Source: JBMNNU01 sp050942695 | GTDB lineage: Bacteria > Chloroflexota > UBA6077 | Direction: 5' to 3' | Length of the DNA stretch: 26,342 nt | Assembly: GCA_050942695.1 (NCBI GenBank) | Contig: JBMNNU010000005.1 | Coordinates: forward strand, 1 to 26,342 | Part shown: in pieces, positions 21,176-26,342 of the stretch | Layout: every line of letters begins with the position of its first letter | How positions within the stretch are numbered: the stretch's first letter is position 1 | Position numbers and translations under genes: made by a program | The notes under the pieces: model-generated | The model's database searches: none | The model's input: the letters and a program-made list of their open reading frames with translations, nothing else | Told to the model about the DNA's origin: nothing

Positions 21176-22402
21176 ATGAGACATCGACTGTTGGCGTGCA
21201 TTGTCGCAATAGCAACTCTCCCTCTGCTTCTAGGTATCTCAAGCGGCAGCCCCTCCAACCTGGGCTACAGGTTCGAACAACTTTCTGCTCCTCACGTTGA
21301 AACAGTACTTGGATGGATGATAAGCAATACCGCCTCGAAAGTGCTAGAAACCGACAGAGTCGGGTTGTGCTCGAAAGCCGATGTGGAGAACTATTTCGAC
21401 CTTGCCAACCGCTCTGTGCGCTTAAGCAGGGCTTCTTGGGAAATGGCGTCGAGCGGCCCAGCGAGGACCGCCGCTCTTTCCTCGGAACTGATCCCTTTGC
21501 GGTCAGAATTGGACAGCCTCGGGCCTATGGTTGAAAGCTCGATGCAGGGGCAAGTAGCTAATGCGCTTAAACAGAACGGTTTCCAGCGTCAGGTCGGCAA
21601 CGCAGAATTCCTGTTCCCGCCTGTACTGTTCCGATTCGAAGCCCTCCCTCACGTGCTAGTCGTATCGCCACGCGAGCGGATCGAACGGGCAACTACCGTA
21701 TTGTTGAAGCCGCGAATGATGCTGGAAGAAGCTGAGGAGTTGGAGCATAAGGTCTGGAACAGCGGCTATTCCGGTTTAGTGGTCCAAATCGGTGGGTTGG
21801 GCATATACCCATCCATGATACCGGAGGGGGCGGACTATCGCTGGACTCTCAGAACCGTAGCGCACGAGTGGACCCACCAATTCTTGGCGACGCGGCCGTT
21901 GGGATGGAGATACGCCTTTGGCGCCGAAAACGACCACAGGATTATTTCCATTAATGAGACGTTGGCCGAAATGGTTGGGCGCGAGATTGGTGACATGGTT
22001 TACGAAACCAACTATAAGGGATCTGTTATCGAACAGAATACCTCATCCTCATCCGATAGCACATCAAGCCTCGATGTAAGAGCGATCCTGCGCGACGTTA
22101 GGCAAAGGGTAGACGAGCTGCTATCGCAGGGCAAAGTCGACGAGGCTGAGAGCTTGATGGAAACCTCCAGGCAGCAACTCGTCCAGCAGGGATACTCCTT
22201 ACGAAAGCTGAACCAGGCCTACTTCGCTTTTCACGGGACCTATGCCGACGCGCCGATATCGATCGGAGGACCGCAAGGGGACGACATCGGGGGGCGATTG
22301 CGGGCAATACGGGAAGCGTGTGATTCCATTGGAGAGTTCGCGTGGCTGGTTTCTGGTGTCGATAATTACCTCGACTTTTGTGATCTAGCCGTTAAACAGT
22401 AG
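21176..22402 (+). CDS. Secreted or lipid-facing HExxH metalloprotease-like protein
   Basis: A 408-residue protein. An N-terminal signal or anchor (MRHRLLACIVAIATLPLLLG) is followed by a helical region of about 150 residues. The zinc motif is HEWTH at 230-234, inside LRTVAHEWTHQFLATRPLGW, with Glu261 in INETLAEMVGREIG as a plausible third ligand, so a gluzincin-like site is likely. The segment at about 285-340 is Ser-rich then helical (RDVRQRVDELLSQGKVDEAE). I do not recognise a named family. Substrate unknown; the site faces outward if the signal is real. The upstream GTG 21161 is also in frame, but it lacks an RBS and would put charged residues before the signal. Confidence 0.7.
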   Translation: MRHRLLACIVAIATLPLLLGISSGSPSNLGYRFEQLSAPHVETVLGWMISNTASKVLETDRVGLCSKADVENYFDLANRSVRLSRASWEMASSGPARTAALSSELIPLRSELDSLGPMVESSMQGQVANALKQNGFQRQVGNAEFLFPPVLFRFEALPHVLVVSPRERIERATTVLLKPRMMLEEAEELEHKVWNSGYSGLVVQIGGLGIYPSMIPEGADYRWTLRTVAHEWTHQFLATRPLGWRYAFGAENDHRIISINETLAEMVGREIGDMVYETNYKGSVIEQNTSSSSDSTSSLDVRAILRDVRQRVDELLSQGKVDEAESLMETSRQQLVQQGYSLRKLNQAYFAFHGTYADAPISIGGPQGDDIGGRLRAIREACDSIGEFAWLVSGVDNYLDFCDLAVKQ

Positions 22403-22490
22403 CGTTCTACCTCAACAGCCCCCAAGCGTATGGCCATTGATATCGTATTGCCTTTGTAGGGGGCAGTAAGTTAGTGACAACCAGTCGAGT

Positions 22491-22496
22491 TATAAT
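22491..22496 (+). promoter_or_regulatory. -10 box of the HD-domain gene
   Basis: TATAAT at 22491-22496, followed by AGGAGG about 25 nt later and the ATG at 22533. The -35 region is weak (AAGTTA at the 17-bp spacing). Confidence 0.4.
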
Positions 22497-22532
22497 GTCG
22501 GTATACTCTGGGCAACAACGTAGGAGGTAGAG

Positions 22533-23105
22533 ATGCAGCCGACACGCGAAGATGCCATGGCGCTGCTCACAGAGTACACGCAGAGCGATAGCCTGCTCAA
22601 GCATGCGCTGGCGGTGGAGATAGCCATGCGGGCATACGCTCGTAAGTTTGGTGATGACGAGGAGAAATGGGGCATCGTGGGGTTAATCCACGATTTCGAT
22701 TACGAGCAGAACCCTACATGGGAAAAGCACGTTTACGAGGGGGTCAAGATACTCAAGGAGCGAGGCTGGCCTGAGGAGATAATCGATGCAGTGGCTTCGC
22801 ACGCCAACTACATGAACATACCCAGGGACACCCCGCTCAAAAAGGCGCTGTTCGCCGTCGATGAATTGACAGGCTTCATTGCCGCGGTGGCGCTGGTAAG
22901 GCCCACGAAAAGTGTTATGGACGTGAAACCATCCTCAGTTCGAAAGAAGATGAAAGATAAGGCGTTTGCCCGAGCGGTGAGCCGCGAAGATATCATCAAG
23001 GGAGCAGAGGAGCTGGCGATACCGCTTGATGAGCATATTGGCTTCGTAATTGCTGCTATGCAAGGGGCGGCCGCCGAATTGGGTCTGGCTGGCCTGGGAG
23101 CCTAG
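22533..23105 (+). CDS. HD-domain metal-dependent phosphohydrolase
   Basis: A 190-residue all-helical cytoplasmic protein. The HD signature is His24 (LLKHALAVEIAM), His53-Asp54 (GLIHDFDYEQ), a further His90 (VASHANYMN) and Asp110 (FAVDELTGFIAA), a full H...HD...D metal site. The later region KSVMDVKPSSVRKKMKDKAF is typical of stand-alone HD hydrolases of the 'HDIG' group. Likely a phosphatase or nucleotidase; substrate not predictable. AGGAGG precedes the ATG by 8 nt. A hairpin lies 33 bp downstream. Confidence 0.9.
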   Translation: MQPTREDAMALLTEYTQSDSLLKHALAVEIAMRAYARKFGDDEEKWGIVGLIHDFDYEQNPTWEKHVYEGVKILKERGWPEEIIDAVASHANYMNIPRDTPLKKALFAVDELTGFIAAVALVRPTKSVMDVKPSSVRKKMKDKAFARAVSREDIIKGAEELAIPLDEHIGFVIAAMQGAAAELGLAGLGA

Positions 23106-23137
23106 ATAACCGAAGTAAGAATAAAAAAGTAGAAAAA

Positions 23138-23167
23138 GAATGCCCGCAACGACCGTTGCGGGCATTC
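23138..23167. terminator. 13-bp hairpin with U-run on the minus strand
   Basis: Perfect arms 23138-23150 and 23155-23167 (GAATGCCCGCAAC) with loop GACC. On the plus strand it ends the HD gene, though followed by CTCTTGCG. On the minus strand the stem is followed by TTTTTCTACTTTTTTATT, a textbook intrinsic terminator, although no minus-strand gene is apparent to the right. Confidence 0.75.
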
Positions 23168-23265
23168 CTCTTGCGATAGGTAGTGTGCTCGCGGGGAAGC
23201 CGCCCGACTGCAACGGAACAAAAGTAGCCTAACTGACTACGATGGATATTATGGCTGGTATGGTT

Positions 23266-23398
23266 CGTGCTGGGTAAGGGGCTCCCTGCGGCACCAAGCG
23301 AAGGGGCGAAAAGTCTCTGAGTGGGTTCCGCGGGGCGCGACCCCGTATTGGAGTCGGTGGCAAATCCGCCAGGTATCACTTGGAGAGGAGACGGAACC
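23266..23398 (+). promoter_or_regulatory. Candidate structured mRNA leader of the Gly-Gly protein
   Basis: Noncoding stretch between the HD gene terminator and the ATG at 23403. A 7-bp closing stem, GGTTCCG (23324-23330) with CGGAACC (23392-23398), encloses hairpin CGGGG-CGCGA-CCCCG (23331-23345) and hairpin GGTGG-CAAAT-CCGCC (23356-23370), a three-way junction. The RBS GGAGAGGAG (23381-23389) lies inside the closing stem. A second hairpin, GTGC...GCAC (about 23267-23294), lies upstream. The layout fits an RBS-controlling cis element, but no riboswitch consensus is recognised. Confidence 0.4.
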
Positions 23399-23402
23399 GA
23401 GA

Positions 23403-23648
23403 ATGGCGAAGTTAAGGATATTGAGCCATCAAGGCGACACGACTGTAGAGTGGGATGTTGAGCGCGCCGAAGTGGGCGATGCCGAGGCCCTTGAGGCAGT
23501 CAAAGAGGCAGAGCGGATATTCGAGGAGCATAAGGCGAAGGGCGCTACTGCTTTCAAAGTGGCACCCGGTGAACCGGCCAAGAAGTTGGAGAGATTCGAT
23601 CAGACTGCCGAGCAGATAGTAATGGTCCCTAGGGTTGCTGGAGGATGA
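23403..23648 (+). CDS. Small protein with C-terminal Gly-Gly
   Basis: An 81-residue protein. It opens with strand-like LRILSHQGDTTVEWDV, then a helix (VKEAERIFEEHKAKGATAFK), a short linker, and the end FDQTAEQIVMVPRVAGG. The last residues resemble the exposed tails of MoaD/ThiS and other ubiquitin-like proteins (PPVAGG). No such fold is proven, and the length suits one. Similar short proteins ending '..I..VPPVAGG' occur as hypotheticals in Chloroflexota and Actinobacteria, from memory. The next gene's ATG overlaps this TGA (ATGA), so the two are coupled. No E1, JAB or sulfur-carrier enzyme gene is in the window. Possible roles are protein modifier, sulfur carrier or a structural partner. Confidence 0.8.
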   Translation: MAKLRILSHQGDTTVEWDVERAEVGDAEALEAVKEAERIFEEHKAKGATAFKVAPGEPAKKLERFDQTAEQIVMVPRVAGG

Positions 23649-24142
23649 TCGAGGGTCTCGGGTCGAGCCTATACTGGGAACTGGCGGCCTGGATAGGCAT
23701 CGCCATCCTGGCCGCTCAGTTCATAGGGATCGTATTCTGGGTGCTGTTTGGCTCTCATGCTCGTGGGGCTCCAGGGAAGGGGCAAAACCTTCAACTGGAA
23801 GCTGAAAAGCGAGCTGAGAGTCTGCTCCTGGAAATGCTTGGCCCGGAACAAGCGCGTAGTCTCGACCAACGAGGCTATCTGGAAATCGCCAGCCCCAATA
23901 AACCTAACCGGATTTATCGGGTACCTCGAGGTAGGGGTATGGTGAGCGTTTACGAAGACGGGCGGGCTGTTATGAGCCTGTGTGTCCAACCTGTGGAATG
24001 GATACCGGGAGCCGATGTGGTCTTGATGCACAAACTGATGATCGAGGGGAGCGAAGAAGATTACCTCAAGATCGCCAATCAGTTTGAGCCCGGCTACCCC
24101 TACTATCTAAGGTGGGACAGGCGAACCGGTCGACCGGCCTAG
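23645..24142 (+). CDS. Membrane-anchored conserved hypothetical protein
   Basis: A 165-residue protein with one N-terminal membrane helix (about 10-34, ELAAWIGIAILAAQFIGIVF) and a soluble C-terminal domain. After a helical spacer comes RGYLEIASPNKPNRIYRVPR, then VSVYEDGRAVMSLCVQPVEW and ADVVLMHKLMIEGSEEDYLK. The C-terminal block (RGYLE.pS...R.YRi, LCVQPVE, D.VL.HKL) is a recurrent, uncharacterised domain in bacterial and phage hypotheticals, from memory. Its start codon overlaps the stop of the Gly-Gly protein gene, implying joint function. A long perfect palindrome lies just downstream. Confidence 0.8.
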   Translation: MIEGLGSSLYWELAAWIGIAILAAQFIGIVFWVLFGSHARGAPGKGQNLQLEAEKRAESLLLEMLGPEQARSLDQRGYLEIASPNKPNRIYRVPRGRGMVSVYEDGRAVMSLCVQPVEWIPGADVVLMHKLMIEGSEEDYLKIANQFEPGYPYYLRWDRRTGRPA

Positions 24143-24165
24143 CCGCCTGGCGGGGCCGCTATAAA

Positions 24166-24221
24166 AAATAGGCCCCTGCTGTCAGGGAATGACCTCCATC
24201 CCTGACAGCAGGGGCCTATTT
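24166..24221. terminator. 23-bp perfect palindromic hairpin
   Basis: Arms 24166-24188 and 24199-24221 pair perfectly over 23 bp around a 10-nt loop. It starts 24 bp after the stop at 24142, with A-rich sequence on the left (ATAAAAAATAG) and TTTAGCTTCTTCTT on the right, so it could terminate in both directions. Confidence 0.75.
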
Positions 24222-24609
24222 AGCTTCTTCTTAGCCCTCTCCCCCTTTCCAGGGTTTCACATGCCTGGTTATGAAGTTACCAACCCCAGCTCAGCATCAG
24301 ATCGACCACGCCCATCTCGGCATGGTTCACGGCACGAGTCACAATGTTGCGTCAGGGCTCGTCCTCGACGAGGTACCACGTCGGGCACAAGGCCTGACGC
24401 TACGGCATTGGACTGTTACACGATCTGGCTGTTTGTGTGAACCAAGCCATCTCAATGGCTTGGCATAAGTCGTGCAACAATATCCACTTGGCAGCGCATC
24501 CTCCTAAGAAAAGTCTGCCCTGACAAAGTGTTGGGGCACAATACGCTGGCACTTCCACGTTGTCAAACCTGTTGGCTAAAGTAGGTTTTTGCCTAATGGA
24601 GCAATAGTA
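24222..24609. other. Gene-poor stretch
   Basis: About 390 bp with no convincing gene. It contains a 9-bp hairpin, CCAAGCCAT-CTCA-ATGGCTTGG (24442-24463). Short frames in both directions have no family resemblance. Weak promoter-like boxes (TTGTCA then TAGGTT, 16-bp spacing, about 24560-24587) may serve the 3D-domain gene. Confidence 0.4.
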
Positions 24610-25212
24610 ATGACACAGTGCATCCGCGCCAGTCGTCTCTTCGTCGTTGTAGTGATCGGGTTTCTGGTGTGGGCTGAATTGATGGCTACCGAAACGAGCG
24701 TTGGTGAAGCAGCGGAGGCGTATCAGAGTCAAAGTGAACCAGACAATCCATCGCGGTCAGAGGGAGTTAGCAGCCGCGGAGGATATCGTATGATCTATGG
24801 TTCGCTATTGGAGCACGATATGCTGGTTTCCAATCCAGTTTACCCGCTACCCACCGCAACTCCAACCCCAACACCGAGCCCAACCCCTTCGCCAACCCCC
24901 AAAACCCGCTTGATCGACCTTGGCCAGTACAAGATTACAGCCTACTCTGACTCTCCATGGTTGAACGGCACCGATGGGAGAGGGATCACCGCAAGCGGTG
25001 TGAAGACTCATTGGGGGACGGTAGCAGTGGACCCTCGCTTGATTCCACTCTGGTCAAAACTGGTGATAGAGGGCTTCGAAGGAGAGATCTTCACTGCCCT
25101 GGACACGGGAGGTGGCGTAAAAGGGAACTGGATCGATATCTGGTACCCTTCGGACTGGGAAGCAATCCAGTGGGGTGTTCAGTACCGCAGAATCTTCCTG
25201 GTGGAGGAGTAA
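24610..25212 (+). CDS. Secreted 3D-domain protein (cell-wall lytic-like)
   Basis: A 200-residue exported protein. The N-terminal signal or anchor is RLFVVVVIGFLVWAELMA. A spacer of about 55 residues follows, then a Pro/Thr/Ser repeat linker (PTATPTPTPSPTPSPTP) that would span or decorate the wall. The C-terminal 3D domain (about 105-200) has YKITAYSDSP, GRGITASGV, GTVAVDPRLIPLWSKL, FTALDTGGGVKGNWIDIW and the three Asp (VDP, LDT, IDI) that define the family. The double-psi beta barrel is shared with MltA lytic transglycosylases, so a peptidoglycan role is likely. ATG 24610 is chosen: GGAG lies 9 nt upstream; the TTG at 24589 is a weaker start. A hairpin follows at 25244. Confidence 0.9.
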   Translation: MTQCIRASRLFVVVVIGFLVWAELMATETSVGEAAEAYQSQSEPDNPSRSEGVSSRGGYRMIYGSLLEHDMLVSNPVYPLPTATPTPTPSPTPSPTPKTRLIDLGQYKITAYSDSPWLNGTDGRGITASGVKTHWGTVAVDPRLIPLWSKLVIEGFEGEIFTALDTGGGVKGNWIDIWYPSDWEAIQWGVQYRRIFLVEE

Positions 25213-25243
25213 GCCTGCTATCCCCTCTAATCGTGGGATAAAA

Positions 25244-25279
25244 ATAGCCCTGCCGTCGATATATCGACGGCAGGGCTAT
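25244..25279. terminator. 18-bp palindrome after the 3D-domain gene
   Basis: Arms 25244-25261 and 25262-25279 are complementary with no spacer (ATAGCCCTGCCGTCGATA). It separates the 3D-domain gene from the 3' end of the tRNA gene read in the opposite direction, so it can serve both. Confidence 0.65.
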
Positions 25280-25283
25280 CAGG

Positions 25284-25355
25284 AGCGGCCGATGGGATTC
25301 GAACCCACGATATCAACTTTGGGAAAGTTGCATGTTGCCACTACATCACGGCCGC
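25284..25355 (-). tRNA. tRNA-Gly (anticodon CCC), CCA not encoded
   Basis: Minus-strand cloverleaf: acceptor GCGGCCG (25355-25349) with CGGCCGC (25291-25285), anticodon arm CAACT-TTCCCAA-AGTTG giving CCC, T arm GTGGGTTCGAATCCCAT. Discriminator T at 25284 is followed by CCT, so CCA must be added enzymatically, unlike tRNA-Gly(TCC) here. Confidence 0.95.
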
Positions 25356-25398
25356 ACGCGATCCTGAGATTGGCGAATATCACCAACCTCAGAGATCA

Positions 25399-25427
25399 AT
25401 TTTACCGCCGAGTCCGCCTGTTGTCAA
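25399..25427 (-). promoter_or_regulatory. Consensus promoter of tRNA-Gly(CCC)
   Basis: Minus strand TTGACA (25422-25427), 17-bp spacer, TAAAAT (25399-25404). Start near 25392, about 37 nt before the mature tRNA. Confidence 0.85.
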
Positions 25428-25564
25428 GGGTAGCTGCAACCACCAGGTTGCGATATAATGCCGACCGTTGGGGGCTAAAAGGCCAGTATCGTTACTGGCA
25501 TACGGTCCCGCGTAACAGAATCCTGAGGCCCTCCCCTCTCAGGAGTTGGGCAGGTCGGATAGCA

Positions 25565-25972
25565 ATGAATCTCTTGATAAGCCTGATGACTATAGCCGGG
25601 TGGGCGTCCTGGGGATATATCGTGCTGTTTTTAGACCCTGAAGCCTCACTAGCACCCCTCGCTTTTTACGCTACTCTGTTCGTCGCGCTTACCTGCACCC
25701 TTGCTCAACTGTTGGGAGGGGCGAGAGAAGAAGATACATCGTCCTCTGCTCCATGCTTAGGGCATGCTGCAGCGGTTACCACGATAATACTTTTCGCCCT
25801 ATGGTTGCAGTCGCTCAGGATGCTTACACCGCTGAACGGGATACTGATGGTGGCCACCTTTCTCCTCATAGAGTTGGGCTTCCATCTCAGTGGCCAAAGA
25901 CGTCGGCCTCGGACTAGACGACGTCCCCGCAGGCAACCTGTAACAGACGCTGCTGCCACCGGCGAGCAGTAG
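25565..25972 (+). CDS. Small integral membrane protein of unknown function
   Basis: 135 residues from ATG 25565. Four hydrophobic segments (about 3-22, 29-50, 66-84, 89-108) are followed by a very basic cytoplasmic tail (SGQRRRPRTRRRPRRQP). No known motif. A longer in-frame reading reaches back through the tRNA gene, but that cannot be coding. TATAAT at 25454-25459 may be the -10, without a good -35. The following methyltransferase starts 17 bp after its stop, so they are likely co-transcribed. Topology fits small Chloroflexota membrane hypotheticals, but I can assign no role. Confidence 0.65.
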   Translation: MNLLISLMTIAGWASWGYIVLFLDPEASLAPLAFYATLFVALTCTLAQLLGGAREEDTSSSAPCLGHAAAVTTIILFALWLQSLRMLTPLNGILMVATFLLIELGFHLSGQRRRPRTRRRPRRQPVTDAAATGEQ

Positions 25973-25989
25973 GGCAGGGGCTATCCTTC

Positions 25990-26342
25990 GTGTACGACCG
26001 GCTAGCCCAATTCTACGAGTGGGAGCATCTTTACTTCCAAGACGACCTTCCCCTATATCTCGGCTTCGCTCAAGCGGCTGATGGTGCTATCCTTGACGCT
26101 GCCTGTGGAACGGGGAGAGTAGCTCTGCCCCTTGCTGAAGCCGGATACCAAGTCACAGGGGTAGACTCATCACCGGAGATGCTATCTATTGCCCGCTCCA
26201 AGGCCGCTAACATCACACCAGGAGCAATTGTACGGTTTGTCCAGAGCGATCTCAGAAAGATGGACTTAGGCCAGCAGTTTGGGATGGCTTTGGTAGCGCT
26301 CGGATCTTTTCATCATTTGCTGACTGTGGATGACCAACGGCA
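25990..26342 (+). CDS. Class I SAM-dependent methyltransferase (5' part, cut by window edge)
   Basis: Reads open from GTG 25990 to the window end, 117 codons so far. It opens YDRLAQFYEWEHLYFQDD, a common start for this family. SAM motif I is ILDAACGTGRVALPLAEAGY, motif II VTGVDSSPEML with the acidic ribose-binding Asp, then VRFVQSDLRKMDL and VALGSFHHLL (motif IV region). A G-rich RBS (GGGG, 25977-25980) lies 9 nt before the GTG. It is a generic small-molecule methyltransferase; substrate unknown. Right end incomplete. Confidence 0.88.
   Translation, partial: MYDRLAQFYEWEHLYFQDDLPLYLGFAQAADGAILDAACGTGRVALPLAEAGYQVTGVDSSPEMLSIARSKAANITPGAIVRFVQSDLRKMDLGQQFGMALVALGSFHHLLTVDDQR

Noticed and set aside
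23266..23398. Cobalamin or glycine riboswitch
   Set aside because: Isolated fragments (GCGAAGGGGC, GGTGGCAAATCC) resemble pieces of the consensus, but the surrounding core boxes are missing.
24271..24468. 65-codon plus-strand frame in the gene-poor stretch
   Set aside because: No RBS, no recognisable motif, and a hairpin falls inside it.
24880..24903. Short tandem repeat CCAACCCC/CCGAGCCC
   Set aside because: Explained as the coding sequence of the Pro/Thr/Ser linker in the 3D-domain protein.
25175..25564. N-terminal extension of the small membrane protein
   Set aside because: It would read through the 18-bp palindrome and tRNA-Gly(CCC); the hydrophobic protein begins at ATG 25565.
1..26342. 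CRISPR array
   Set aside because: No regularly spaced direct repeats seen; all repeats found are single palindromes or isolated pairs.

Overview
The window looks like a chromosomal segment of an uncultured bacterium, most likely a member of the Chloroflexota (Dehalococcoidia/Anaerolineae-like). That is inference from gene content: a MetF-MetV fusion, a T-box leader on metX, very large GAF/MASE3 histidine kinases, many short conserved hypotheticals and long palindromic hairpins at gene ends. No rRNA or other taxonomic marker is present. Base composition is moderate and fairly even, coding is on both strands, and RBS sequences are canonical (AGGAGG), with ATG, GTG and TTG starts.

Left end (1-2700): a decayed mobile region. 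It holds a scrambled IS21-family remnant (istA joined to istB), a frameshifted fragment resembling a universal stress protein, two hairpins, a small conserved protein and an intact tyrosine recombinase. The recombinase lies next to the 3' end of tRNA-Gly(TCC), the usual layout of an integrative element.

One-carbon and methionine genes (2698-9480): a MetF-MetV fusion (methylene-THF reductase with an eight-cysteine C-terminal domain) and an MFS exporter, then a divergent nitroreductase. Next comes a strong promoter with a structured leader before an unusual membrane HisKA-only protein. metX-metW follow on the minus strand under a T-box whose specifier (ATG) and acceptor-pairing UGGU both fit tRNA-Met.

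Middle (9595-20450): a RibD_C-type reductase, pyruvate kinase, two hypotheticals, a MASE3-GAF-GAF-PAS histidine kinase, endonuclease IV (nfo), and a soluble GAF-GAF-PAS histidine kinase overlapping an OmpR/KdpE-type response regulator. A 26-bp perfect palindrome ends that operon.

Right end (20561-26342): a stand-alone pseudo-receiver lacking the phosphorylatable Asp, a secreted HExxH protein and an HD phosphohydrolase. These are followed by a structured leader before a small protein ending in Gly-Gly, translationally coupled to a membrane-anchored protein. Then come a secreted 3D-domain protein, tRNA-Gly(CCC) with a consensus promoter, a small membrane protein and the start of a class I SAM methyltransferase cut by the window edge.

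Most notable for follow-up are the Gly-Gly protein with its leader, the HisKA-only protein with its leader, the Met T-box, and three genes whose longest-ORF ATG overlaps a TATAAT box, so that translation must start downstream.
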